NCBI GenBank assembly: GCA_014904845.1
Contig: MU119899.1
Location: 1-13,785, forward strand
DNA length: 13,785 nt
Reading direction: 5' to 3'
Origin: Acephala macrosclerotiorum
Lineage: Eukaryota > Ascomycota > Leotiomycetes > Helotiales > Mollisiaceae
Every line of letters starts with the position of its first letter. Position 1 is the stretch's first letter. Shown here one piece after another: positions 1 through 11,473 of this stretch. Position numbers and translations under genes: made by a program. Under the pieces are notes generated by a model. It did no database searches. It was not told the origin of the DNA and saw only the letters and a list, made by a program, of their open reading frames with translations.

Positions 1-11
1 AATTTTAATTT

Positions 12-172
12 AATATTAATAATTCAATTTTATTTATTTTTTTTTAAAGAAAATATTTATTTATTTATATAATTAAATAAAATAAACGTAAAATTAAAAA
101 GTAAACATTAGAACAATTATTATTAAAAATAATAAAAATTATAATTCAAATTATTTGATTAAATCGATACTA
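12..172 (+). repeat. Direct repeat copy 1 (candidate 5' LTR)
   Basis: This segment aligns with 5880-6058 in the same orientation. A 43-base stretch (58-100 against 5920-5962) is identical and contains an ACG, far beyond chance even in AT-only DNA. Outside the poly-T tract the substitutions from there to about position 169 are transitions: G101/A5963, C106/T5968, G111/A5973, C114/T5976, A129/G5991, A148/G6010, G157/A6043, G166/A6052. That is the pattern expected of two copies of one sequence mutated independently by RIP. Similarity is lost before base 12 and after about 172, so both ends seem to lie in the window. Spacing and length fit the LTRs of a retrotransposon of about 6 kb. Terminal TG/CA, primer-binding site and target duplication cannot be recognised after mutation, so a dispersed non-LTR repeat remains possible. 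Confidence 0.6.
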
Positions 173-3100
173 ATAATCTTTTTTTTGAGAAAAAATATTT
201 TTTTTAATTCGTAAATCAAAATCAAAAAAAAATATTATTACAATTATTAACGCGCTATTTCGCTATCGAATATTAAAAAAAAATCTAATTATAAATTAAT
301 CGTCGTTATATATTATAATATTTAATTAATCAAATTAAATTTAAAAAAATTCTCTCAAATTCGATATTTATAATTTTTGAATCAATCGAAAATTCTATTT
401 TTAAAAATATTAAAAATATCGAAAAATATTAAAAATATTAAAATAATAATTATACGTCTTTTTTTTAACGCTATTTTTTTCAATGATTATTTTTTTTATT
501 ATTTTTATTTTCGTCGATTAATTTTTAAACTTTAAAACATTGTATTTATTTTTGTATTTTGATATTGAAACGATTAATACTAATAAATAATTCAAATAAT
601 TTATTAATATTAAATTTAATTATTACTTTTAATAATTTATCGAATCTTTAAAAAATTTTTACGTTCGTACGATTGTCTAATAATTATAATATCGATCATA
701 CAACGCTTTTTTTTAATAATATTAAATTTAATTATATACTCGTAAAAAAAAAAAATATTAATACAAATAATCACGAAAATTAAATTCAATTTTAATCGTT
801 TTATAATAAAATCAAAAATAATAAAAATCGAAATTCTTATATTGATTTTTATTATTATTATATATAACTCAAGAATTAAAACGATATAAATAATTTTTTT
901 ATATTTTATTAAACTTCAATAAATCAAATTACTTTATAATTCGAATTATTTATTATTATAAATTTTATTATTAAAAATAATAATATATTTAATTTACAAA
1001 TTAAAATTTTTATTAAATATAAATTCAAATAAAAAAATTAAAATCTACGATTAAAATTATTTATTTATTATTATAATTATTTATTTAATATTATAATTTA
1101 TTTTTTCTTGAAATTTTAATATTAAATTACTATCGATATATCGTATACAATTTTCAATTAATAAATAAAACTAATATATATTTTTCAAATATATTATTCG
1201 AAATATATTTACTTATAAAAATTTAATTTTAAATTAATTAAATTTAAACGCTTATTTTATTTTTTTTACAAAAATATAATTTTATTTTTAATCTCGTTTA
1301 TTATTAATTTATACTCGTTAAATAATAAAAAAATATTCGATGTAAAAAACTCTATAAATTTAATTAATAATTTGATTTTTTGTAATTTAAAATTTTTTAA
1401 TTTTATAAAAATTTAATTTTTTAAAATAAATATATTATCGATTTATATATTGATTATTTCAAATAAAATACAATTATTTTTTGTAATAAATAAACAAAAA
1501 TCGAAAATTAACAATTCTATCGAAAATTTGTTTTTATAATAAGCGTTATACGTTTTATATTAATATATTTTTACTTTTAAAATTTTATAAAAAAATTTAA
1601 TCACTTTAAAAATAACGTTCAATAAAAATTTATTGATTATTTTTTTCGAAAATTTAACGAAAATAATACGTACTAATAAAATTATTAATTATACGTATAT
1701 TTAAATAATATTTTTCAAATAAAAATTAATTTTTTTAAATTTAAAAAATAAAATTAAAATAATAATAATTCGTTAATTAATATATTAAATAATCGAAAAT
1801 TAAATCGATATTATTTTATTATTTTTATTATTAAATACTTAAATTATAAAATGAGATTTCTCGTATAAAATTACCGTTTTTATATTTTTAATCTCGTTTA
1901 TTAATTTTAAATCGAAAATTTATTAATTATTAATTTTTTTCGAATTATTAAAAATTAATTTAAAGATTTTTTTTACGATCAATTTATTAATTTTTTTTTT
2001 ACGAGAAACTATAAACGAATTACTTAAAATAATAATAATTTTTTTTACGCGAAAATTTATAAATAATTATTTATTTTTAGTTTTTTTTCAATCAAATAAA
2101 TTTCAAAAATTTTATATTTATATAAATTATTATATAAATATATTTATCGAAATTAAAAATATAAAAAAAAAATTTTATTACAATTTAAAATAAACGTAAA
2201 TATTTTTTTTAAATATATAAAATTTTTTCAATTAAACAAAATAAATTAAATATATTTTTTTTAAAAAAATTTAATTTTAAATTTAAATTTTTTAATAAAT
2301 TTTTTTTTAATAAATAATTTTTTAATTATTTTTCGAATTATTTGAAATTTTAATAAAATAATTTTATCGCAATACTACGAAAACTTTTTAATTTATTTAA
2401 TAATTGCAATTAATATATTCTTTTATTTATTATTAAAAACGTATATAATTTTTTTTATTTTTTGTTTTTTTTTTAAATAAATACATTTAAATTTAAAAAT
2501 AAATCGATCAAATAATAATTTTATAAACTATTTTTTATTTACAAAATATTACTAATTTAATAAATAATATAATATTCTCGAATTACAATGATTATATTTT
2601 TTATCGTTTTAATTCTAATAATAATTGATATTATAAACGCATTTTATTATAATATTTGAAAATAAATATTAAAAATAATATTATTCGATTTTATTATATT
2701 ATTAATTATTTTAATCGCTATTTAAAATCGTTTTTCTTTTTATAAATTAAAAAGTTTTTAACGTAATATATTATATATACGTTTTAATAAAACGTAATAT
2801 TTTTCTATTAAATTAATCGAATTATAAATTTCTATTAATATAATTTTCAAATTAATATTTATATTTTTAATATTATTACGAAATTTTTTAAAATTATAAA
2901 TAGCGAATACTAATAATTTAAAATAAACGTTAATTTAATACGCTTGAAAAACGTTTTATATTTTTTTTATTAATATATTAACGAAAAATTTTACAATTTA
3001 AAATATTATAATTTTATTTACGATTTAAAATATTGATTTTTTATCGATTTATAATACGTTTAAATAAACGAAATAATTAAAATTATAATCGTCGTATAAT

Positions 3101-5050
3101 ATAAATTTAAAACGATCAAAAAATTTATTATTTATTTGATATTATTAATAGAATTTCGTTATTTTTTTGATTTTTTCGAAATTTATAAAATATTTTTTAT
3201 ATTTTAATATTCGCGCGAATTTAATAATCAATAAATATTTAAAATATTTATATAATTATTTAAACTTTATTTTAATTAAATAATAAACAATAAAATCGAT
3301 TTTTACTATAGAAATTTTATAATTACTATAGATTAAATTTTCAAATAAATTAAATAATATTTAAAAATATTTAAATATTTTAATAATAAACGTATATTAT
3401 TTATTTTAAATAAATATATTATTGAAATTATTAAATTTAATTCGTAATTTGTTTATATTTTAAAAATAAAATAAAAAAAGTATATTTATTAAAACTACGC
3501 AAAATATAATACGTTTAATTAATATATTAATATTAATAATCTTAAAAAATAAAATTTTATCGATCTCGAATTTAATTATTATTTTTCCAATTTTGAATTC
3601 GTTTAATTTAACGTTTCAAATTCGTCGAAAAATTAAATATTAATTTTTATTAATAGTAAATCGTTAAACAATACTAATATCGATTATAATATTTATAAAA
3701 CATTTAATATATAACAATTCGTTAAATACGTTTTTATACTAATAAATATAAAAAATAATTTTAATTATATTATAATATTCGATATTATATAATAAATTGA
3801 TTAACGATCGAATAATTTAATAATTTTAAATTTATTAATTATATTGTAAAATATTATAAAATAATTAATCGATCGTATAATATCGTTTTTATATAAATTT
3901 TTTTTTCTAATAAATTTAATAACGAATTATTCGTATTTTTTAATAATATTGAAATTTAATTTTTTAAATTTAATTACGAATTAAATTATTTTATTCTTAT
4001 TAAACAGTTTTAACTTTTTAAAATTATCGTATATTTTTTTTTTTTTAATATATAATAAATATTTTAACAATTCGAATTTTTATAAATAAAATATTTTTTC
4101 TCGTTTTAATATATAATCGATTTTTTATAATTAATTTAATTATTATATCGAATATTTTTATTAAAGTATTTACAATTTGCGAAATGCAATCTAATTATAT
4201 TTTAATAAACTTTTTTTTTTTCAATTATAAAATTTTTAAAAATTATTTCTATTTTCACTTATAATAAAATCGTATTATAAACGTTTTTATATACGATTTA
4301 AAAACTCGATAAAAATCGAAAAAACGTTTAATAATATTTTAATATATTTTAATAAATATAATAAAATTTATTTCGTATAATAATTTTTATTCGTATATTC
4401 GAGTGTAAATTAAATTGTTTTTAAATTAATTTTTGATATAATATCTCAAAATATTCGAAAATCGTTTTATTTAAATTTTATATTCGAATTATAATAAATA
4501 TAATCGTATTTTATTAATTAAATATTCGATTTTAACGTTTTTTAATCTCAAAATTCGATTTTACGATTTCGATTATTTTATTAAAAAAAAATTTTTTAGC
4601 GAGTTTTTAATAATAAAATTTACTAATTTTATTAATAAATGTAATCGAAAATATATTATAATAATTTTCGAATTTAATATTTATTTTCAAATATAAATTT
4701 TTAAATACTAATATAAATATATTTAATAAAATTTTTTTTTATAATATTTAAATTTATTATTATAAATTTTTTATTGAAATTAAATATTAATCAATTGAAA
4801 TCTTTTAACAATTTTTTAATTTCTAATAATAATAAAAACAACGAATTTCGTTTTAAATTTTCGTTTTTTAATAACAAATTTAATAATAATATTTTATTAT
4901 ATTTTTAAAATTGTTTTTAAAATATCGTATATTCGAATAATATTATTTATTTTATAAAAAATTTTATAGTAAATTTTAATAATTAAAAAAAAAATTCGAA
5001 AATATTAATATTATTTTTTTAATTTTTTCGATAAAAATAATAAAAAATAC
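173..5050. other. Gene-free AT-rich sequence, C-biased on + strand
   Basis: No gene is visible. If the flanking repeats are LTRs, most of this would be the internal gag/pol part of the element, now unreadable. Among bases outside CpG, C outnumbers G on the + strand: a hand count over 241-960 gave 35 C against 9 G. The excess weakens near 5.0 kb, where G becomes the commoner survivor. CpG-rich spots such as 250-270 (several CGC/TCG) may be remnants of once GC-rich sequence. Confidence 0.55.
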
Positions 5051-5879
5051 TAATTTTCGAATTTATTTTATTTTTAAATCGATCGTATTTTTTTATAAAT
5101 TAAAATTTTTTATTAAATTTATTTTTATGATTTTTTTATACGATTATTTGAATTATTTTTGTTTATTTACAATATTTATTAATATTTTTAAAATTTTAAT
5201 AAATTGTTTTTTCAATATTTATATTTTATTTATTCGTAAAATTTTATATAAATTTTTTTTTCGTATTTTTATTTAATTTTTTTTTTAAATATTTTTTTTG
5301 TTTATTTTAAAAAAAAAATTTATATTCTATTTATAATTTATAGTTTTAATTATTTTTCGTTTTAAAATTTTATATTTATTTTAATATATATTATATTGAA
5401 TCGAAAAATAAAAAAAATAATAAAAAAAAAATTTTTAATTAAAATCGTATTTTGAAAAAATATAATCGTATTTTTAAAAAACGTTTTATCGAATTGTATT
5501 GTATTCAATAAATATAATAATTCGACGAATTTTCGTATTGAATTCGTAAAAATTATTTTAAAATTATTTAATAAATTATAATAAAATATTTATTATTAAT
5601 ATATAATAAAGTATAAAATAGAAAATTAATTAATTTTATATTAAAAAAAATAAAACGAATATAAAATCGTAATATTTTTTAAAGATTTGATAATTTTTTT
5701 TAATACAAATAAAAAAAAAAAATTTATATTTAATTGAATTAATAAATTATATATAATTTGAATTTTTTTATTCGATCGATTTTATTTAATTATTATTTTT
5801 TCGTAAGTAATTTTATTATTTTATAATTGAACGAATTCAATTATTGATTAGTATTAATACGTTCGAGAATAAATTACAA
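5051..5879. other. Gene-free AT-rich sequence, G-biased on + strand
   Basis: There is no open frame of note, and long T and A runs dominate. Non-CpG survivors are now mostly G, in TTG, TAG and AAG contexts, the reverse of the preceding segment. It lies directly upstream of repeat copy 2, where an LTR element would carry its polypurine tract. The bases before 5880 contain no clear purine run, so no such site is called. Confidence 0.45.
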
Positions 5880-6058
5880 AATATTAATAATTCAAATTTT
5901 TTTTTTTTTTTAAAGAAAATATTTATTTATATAATTAAATAAAATAAACGTAAAATTAAAAAATAAATATTAAAATAATTATTATTAAAAGTAATAAAAA
6001 TTATAATTCGAATTATTTAATCGATTTTTTAAACAATTATTTAATTAAATCAATAATA
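5880..6058 (+). repeat. Direct repeat copy 2 (candidate 3' LTR)
   Basis: This is the partner of the repeat at 12-172, in direct orientation and 5.87 kb downstream. It includes a 15-base T run (5897-5911). Compared with copy 1 it lacks one 4-base ATTT unit near 5925 and has 24 extra bases at 6011-6034. Most G/C differences are C or G in copy 1 and T or A here, but positions 5991 and 6010 keep a G where copy 1 has A. Each copy therefore took its own hits. If the pair are LTRs, the element spans about 12-6058. The function is inferred from size and spacing only. Confidence 0.6.
6011..6043 (+). repeat. 24-bp insertion or duplication inside repeat copy 2
   Basis: The nine bases AATTATTTA occur at 6011-6019 and again at 6035-6043, 24 bases apart. 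Copy 1 has the equivalent word once (149-157, with G at 157). Copy 2 therefore either gained 24 bases or copy 1 lost them by recombination between the short repeats. The event separates the two copies and postdates their duplication, unless they came from different element variants. Confidence 0.45.
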
Positions 6059-9000
6059 AATATATTATTAAAATTTTTATTATTGTTTTTATTTTTAATA
6101 AATTAATAATATTTATTTTATTGTAATTTTTTATTGAGTATTTTTTTATTATTATATAATTTTTTCGATCGTTTTTAATCGCGTCGTTTTACTAGTAATT
6201 TATTATTTAAATTTTTTTTAATTTAATTTATCGAATAAAAAAAATATAAAAAATAATTTTTTATTAATAGTTTTTTTATAAAGTATTTTTTTTATATAGT
6301 ACGATTTAATTATTATTGAATGAAATTTAATCGATTTATAAAATATATTAATCGTATATATTTTTTTATTTATTATTAATAATTTATATAATTTTTTTTA
6401 AATTTTTTTTTTTTTATCAAATATATACATTCGAGAAAATTAATAAATTTAAAATAAATCTTATGTTCGAATTATTTCTTATTACAAACGTATTCGTAAT
6501 TTAATATTTAACGTATAAATTTCGTATTTTTTTTAATAATTGTACGAATTGTTTTAATTTTTTTGATTATTAATAAAAATAATATATTTTCGACGATTAT
6601 TTTAAAAGATATTTCAAAGATTAATAACATCGATACAATTTCATTTAATTTTATTAAATTGTTTATTATTTTAATTATTATTTATAAAATCAATTTTTTA
6701 TCGATTTATTTATTAATAAATTCGTTTCGAATAATCTTATAAACTCGTTGTAATAAAATATAATATTTTTTTACTTTTTTCATATTATTATAAATTTCGA
6801 TAAAAAAAATTTTAATTTCAATTATTATTGTTTTTATATATTATTGAAATTTTATAAACGAGAAATTTTTTTTTACGTTATAAATGAAATAATTCGATAG
6901 TTTTTAATATATATCGATTTAATATATTCGAAAAATATTTTATATCGTTTTTATAAATATATTTTTTAAAAATTTAATTATTTAAAATATTGTTATTGAA
7001 TTTATTATTTATAAAATTAATTTTTTATTTAAATATAAAATATTAATAAAAATCGAATAATTAAATTTTTAATTATTTTATAAAATAAATTTGAATTTTT
7101 AAATAATTTATTATATATTTAATATTTATATCGTAATTTGCGTATTAAAATTTTTTCAATAAATATTATATTAATAAATAATCGAATCGTCGATATAATT
7201 ATTATAATTCGATTTTAATAAAATAATTTTAAATTAGATTTTTTTTTTAATATAATAATATTTATAAATAATTTTATTTTCGTACGATTAAAATAATTAT
7301 TATTTAAATCTTATTTTCGTTTTTTATTTTTATATTTATTAATAATAATTAATCAATTTTTTCAATTTTATCGTTTTTCGAGAAATTTTTTATATTTTTG
7401 TATTCAATAAAAATTTTTTAATAATAAATCGTTGTAATATCGCGATTAATAATATATTAAACATATTATCGAAATTTAAAATATACTTATTATTGTTTTT
7501 TTATTATATATTTTATTGATTAATAATTTGATTTATTACAAATATAATACTTTTTTTAATAATTACAATTCGTATAATAATTATTATTATTTCTAAATAG
7601 TTTTTTATTTTTTTTATTAAATTAAAAAAATCGAGAAATGGAAATTGATTTATATTTACACTTTTTATTACGTTTTTCGTATATTCAATCAATTTAATTT
7701 TAATCGATTTTATTATAATTTTTTTTATTTTCTTAGAAATTACAATTAAAATTATTATTATATTATTATATTTCTTATAAACGTATTACAATATCGATCG
7801 CGAGTTGTAATTTAATATAAATATTTTTAAACGTATTTATAAATTTATAAAATATAAAATTACACTTTTTAATATTTTTATAAACGTTAATAATTTGATT
7901 TTGAAAATTGTATTTTATATAATATTCGTTTGATAAATTACATTGAATTTATTAAAATTAATTAAAAAGTAATTAAAAATATTTTAATTTGATTTTCGAT
8001 TAATTAATAATAATAATTCGTAATAATATAATTTTTTTTATAAAAATATATATAATTATCAATTTTCGTTTATTTTAAAATACGTTCAAATTATATTTAT
8101 TATTATTATAAAATTATAATTTTTTTTACGATTTTATCGTAATAAAATAAATTCGTATAATTTTTAAATATAATAAAAAATATTTTATCGTATTAATTTT
8201 TTAATAATTTAATTTTAAAATAATAATCATAGAAAATTTATAATTTAATATTAAAAGTATTAAATAATTTATTATTATATTTTTTATTATTATTAATATA
8301 TATTTTTATTAAATTCGTAAACGATTTTATTAATATATTTTATAAAAATTGAAAATTATTATATTGAAAATTGTTATTTAATCGAGTATTTTAATTAAAA
8401 TTTGTATTTTTTTGATTTTATAAATTGTTTTATTAATATATTAATTATTAAAATTATTAATTTAAAAATTAAATATTTAAAAATTGTATATTAAAATATT
8501 ATATATTCGAATTTCGAATTTCGTAAAATTAAATATTTAAAATATTTAGAATTTAAAAGTAATATAATCGTAAAAATAAATTGTTTTAAAAAATAATATT
8601 ATTTCGAATAATTTTTTTTGAAATATTAATCGAATTTTATTTAAAATAAATATAAAATTTGTTTTTATTTATCAATTGATTTATTATTTTTTTTTTAATT
8701 TATTTATAGTATTTTTTTTATTTGTAATAATTTTTTTGAGTATTTTTACAATTTTTTTCTCGTTTTTTAATAATTATATTTTTCGTTCATATAATATATT
8801 TTGTAATTTTTAAATAAAAATTAATATTATTTTAAAAAATGTATTTTTCGTTTATTTATTGAAATTATTTTTAAAATATTTTTATATAGTATAATTCGTA
8901 TATTCGTTTTATTTGTAGTATTTAATATTAAATATAATAAATATATTAATTATTATTTTATTTAAATTTTTATTCGTTATATCGATTAATAGATTTTATA

Positions 9001-9071
9001 TTTTTTTTTTTTTAATATTATTTCGAAAAATAAAAAATAATTAATCTTATAAATAATTTTATAAGTAATTT

Positions 9072-9231
9072 AAACGTTTTAATAATATTAAATAATAAAA
9101 ACAAATAAAAAAAATTGAATATAAAAACGAATATAAAAACGAATATAAAAACGAATATAAAAACAAATAAACGTTTTCAAAAAATAAATATTTTTAATAA
9201 ACGTTTAATTAAACGTTTACAATAAACGTTT
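9072..9231. repeat. Cluster of five AAACGTTT palindromes
   Basis: The 8-bp palindrome AAACGTTT occurs at 9072-9079, 9169-9176, 9199-9206, 9211-9218 and 9224-9231. The third and fourth form a perfect 22-bp palindrome at 9198-9219 centred on TTAATTAA. The cluster encloses the 12-bp tandem repeat. AACGTT is a frequent word in DNA where only CpG survives, so the cluster may come from local duplication and need not be a protein-binding array. Confidence 0.6.
9117..9164 (+). repeat. Tandem repeat, four perfect 12-bp units
   Basis: The unit GAATATAAAAAC occurs four times without a mismatch (9117-9128, 9129-9140, 9141-9152, 9153-9164). It is followed by a degenerate AAATA and preceded by similar A-rich words. 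Each unit keeps one C, and the three internal junctions are all CpG. Perfect identity inside otherwise decayed DNA suggests that the array expanded by replication slippage after most of the mutation. No function can be assigned. Confidence 0.85.
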
Positions 9232-9404
9232 TTATAGTACGTTTTTCGATAATATTTTATAAAGACTTCGTATAATCGTAATTTAATACTAGTATATTAT
9301 TCGATTAATTGATTCGAAATTGTAAAATATAAATATAATCAAAATAAAAAATAGAAAATAATATCGATTTAATATAATACTTAAAATCAAATAATAAATA
9401 TAAT

Positions 9405-9455
9405 AATTCAATTAATTATTTAATTGAATTTTTCGTAAAATAATTTTATTTTACG
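9405..9455. repeat. Two adjacent perfect inverted repeats
   Basis: The first has an 11-bp stem (9405-9415 with 9420-9430) and a 4-base loop. The second has an 8-bp stem (9434-9441 with 9448-9455) and a 6-base AT loop, and keeps a CG pair at its base. They are three bases apart. Inverted repeats are common by chance in sequence of this composition, so this is a structural note only. Confidence 0.4.
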
Positions 9456-11264
9456 TAATAAACGCAAATTCGAATTAATTATTTAAAGATATAAACTTTT
9501 CTATAATTGATTTTTTCAAATTTTCGAAAAACAATTAAATATTTTAATTTTATTTTTATAAAAAAAAAACAATAAAATCTTTTTATAATTCGATAATTTT
9601 TAGTAATATTCGATCGAGATTTTTTAGTATTTTTTATAATAAATTTATTAATATTTCTAGTTTATTATATTTTATTTTTTTTAATAAACTTTTATTAATT
9701 TGCAATTAAAAATAATTATTAATTAATATTAATATTATATTAGAAATATTGAATTTATTAATAAAATAATTTGAATATATATAAAATTTTTCTTTGAATT
9801 TTAATATACGTATTGATTTATAATTGATTAAAATTATCTAAAGAATAAAACTCGAAATATAAAAACTCTATTTCGAAAATAAGAATAAAATAATACTAAT
9901 TATATGCGATTTCGAACTATATGTAAATATTATATAATATTTGTTTCAATAATTTTTTTTTATTTTTATTGTAAATAATATTATATTTATTTAAAAATTT
10001 ACTCGTAATATTGATTTTTTATTATTTTTAATCGAATAAATATTTTTTTTTTCAAATATTATTATTTTAAATTAATTTATTTTATAATAAATTATTATTT
10101 TTTATTTATTTTTTATTTTATTAAATTTTTCAATAATTTTCTCAAGTTTTTAAAATAATATTTTTAATAATACGTATATATTATTTTTATTTCGAGATAT
10201 TTCTTATTGTATTTTTTTAATTTATATTAAAAATATTAAAAATTATTTTTTCGTTTTCTCGAATTAATATTTATAAAAAATTTTAAAAATTTAATTATTA
10301 AATAATAAATATATTTTATTTGAATTTTTATTGTATATTTAATTTAAATTTCGATTTTTATAATTTATTTAAAATAATTAAATATAATTGTAATTAGTTT
10401 TTCAAATTGAATCGAAAATTAAATTTTTTTAAATTTATTTGTTATTGTATTTTCGTATTTGTTCAAATTATATATCGTTATTATTTTTGAATAAAAATTT
10501 CAATTTGTTCGTTTAATCGTTTACATAGTATATAAATACTATTCTTTTTAAAATAATTCTTTAAAATAATAATTTTATCGTTAGTAATTATTTTAAAATA
10601 TATTATTTTTCAATTTTCAAAGTTGTTTCTATAAAAATTCTATAAAATCACGTTTTTATATTCGAATTTTTTAAATATTTCAAATTTATATAAAATAAAT
10701 TTGTTTATAATAAATTTATTTAAATTTAATTTTTCGAAATCGATTTATTTTTTATATTCGTTTTTATTGTAATAAAATAAATTTTTTTTTTATACGTTTA
10801 TTTGAATTTACTTTTTCTAATAACAAAAATTTTTTCGTAATAATTTGTATTTTATCGTTTTCAATATTAAATAATAAAAATATATTCGAAAAAAATAAAT
10901 TATTTTTCAAAAAAATTTTATTTTTATTTTAAATATCAATTTTTACTACTTTAAAATATCGATTTGTATTCGAAAAATTTATTTGTTTTAATATAAATTT
11001 GTTTATTTGTATATAAAATATTAATAAAAATTCAAATTAATTATAGTTTAAATACGTTTCAAATAACGTAAAAATTTATTGTTTTTAAAAAAAAATACAA
11101 CGTATAACGTTTATTATCGTTTTAATTATCAATTTAAAAAAAAAAAAAATTTTATAATTGATCTTTTTATTGTATATAATAATGTAGAAAAGCAATAGAG
11201 CACAAAGCAAAAAGGCCCAACCGTAGATCAGTTCGTTTTAGCCAGTGGACTAGACTCATCCGAA

Positions 11265-11297
11265 GTAATCCGTAATCCGTAAATCAATCAATCAATC
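11265..11297 (+). repeat. Short tandem repeats GTAATCC x2 and AATC x4
   Basis: GTAATCC occurs twice (11265-11278). It is followed by GTA (11279-11281) and four AATC units (11282-11297) and then by the variant AGTCAG. These are ordinary microsatellite-like repeats in intact sequence and carry no sign of C-to-T decay. The TTGTTGATT near 11321-11330 is partly complementary to the AATC run, so a weak hairpin is possible. Confidence 0.7.
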
Positions 11298-11367
11298 AGT
11301 CAGAGTAGAAGTAGAAAGGGTTGTTGATTAGTCTATAGTGAGCGAAAGCTCCTTATGTACTAGAAGA

Positions 11368-11375
11368 CACGTGAC
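11368..11375. promoter_or_regulatory. E-box CACGTGAC (Cbf1/Pho4-type site)
   Basis: CACGTGAC read on the minus strand is GTCACGTG, the core bound by fungal bHLH factors such as Cbf1 (consensus RTCACRTG). The same core, extended to CACGTGACCA, is present in the other GC-normal island at 13633-13642. No promoter or gene is visible beside it, so regulatory use is only a possibility. Confidence 0.3.
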
Positions 11376-11443
11376 CAGCACTGCCCTCGAAACTAGCTAT
11401 TTACAAGGATTTTTGAAGAGAAAGCATATAGTCCCACCACAAT

Positions 11444-11473
11444 AAACGCAAATTAAAAAAAACGCAATTAAAA
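11444..11473 (+). repeat. Near-tandem 15-bp repeat at island border
   Basis: AAACGCAAATTAAAA (11444-11458) is followed almost at once by AAACGCAATTAAAA (11460-11473), one base shorter. The word AATAAACGCAAATT at 11441-11454 also occurs at 9457-9470. The repeat lies exactly where intact sequence passes into hypermutated sequence, and could be part of the end of a mobile element or a target duplication. The evidence is thin. Confidence 0.35.

Larger units (their letters stand above)
1..11180. other. AT-rich hypermutated (RIP-like) block without genes
   Basis: No reading frame on either strand stays open in a gene-like way; TAA and TAG recur every few codons. G+C is about 12 % in sampled lines of the first kilobase and lower (about 5-9 %) around 8.2-8.9 kb. 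Remaining cytosines lie mostly in CpG, while CC or GG pairs are almost missing (rare exceptions near 1873, 3587 and 7639). RIP in ascomycetes prefers CpA, then CpT, on both strands, and saturation would leave TpA-rich DNA in which CpG is the commonest survivor, as seen here. Decay of methylated CpG would do the opposite. I infer heavily mutated transposons, but no transposase, reverse transcriptase or integrase motif can still be read. Confidence is high for the composition and moderate for RIP as the cause. Confidence 0.75.
6059..11180. other. Gene-free AT-rich sequence, mostly G-biased
   Basis: I see no gene, RNA gene or second member of the 12-172 repeat family here. Over 8341-8940 a hand count of non-CpG bases gave 24 G and 4 C on the + strand, opposite to the first kilobase; from about 9.8 kb on the bias is weaker and mixed. 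Small features at 9.07-9.46 kb are listed separately. The block ends abruptly at the island starting near 11181. Confidence 0.55.
11181..11445. other. Island of normal composition (unmutated sequence)
   Basis: Composition changes within about 10-20 bases from nearly pure AT to about 45 % G+C (28 of 60 bases at 11221-11280) and back again. All dinucleotides, including CC, GG and CA, are present. Every frame is interrupted by stops, so it is not a simple exon. I could not find tRNA A/B boxes or a paired cloverleaf. The island may be unique DNA lying between two repeats and therefore not a RIP target, or part of an element too short to be recognised as duplicated. It holds short tandem repeats and an E-box, listed separately. 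Confidence 0.75.

Noticed and set aside
8465..8542. An 18-bp exact AT-only direct repeat (8465-8482 and 8525-8542)
   Set aside because: In AT-only sequence of this length hundreds of 18-bp exact pairs are expected by chance; only matches near 27 bp or longer, or containing several G/C, are informative.
9117..9164. CRISPR-like array
   Set aside because: The units are directly adjacent with no spacers; it is a simple tandem repeat.
1..11180. Open frames of a few dozen codons in the AT-rich block
   Set aside because: They encode only Lys/Asn/Ile/Phe/Tyr-rich strings, carry no motif and end in TAA/TAG as expected from composition.
11181..11445. tRNA or other structured RNA in the first GC-normal island
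   Set aside because: No A-box/B-box pair and no cloverleaf could be built; GTTCG near 11231 lacks the surrounding B-box and stems.
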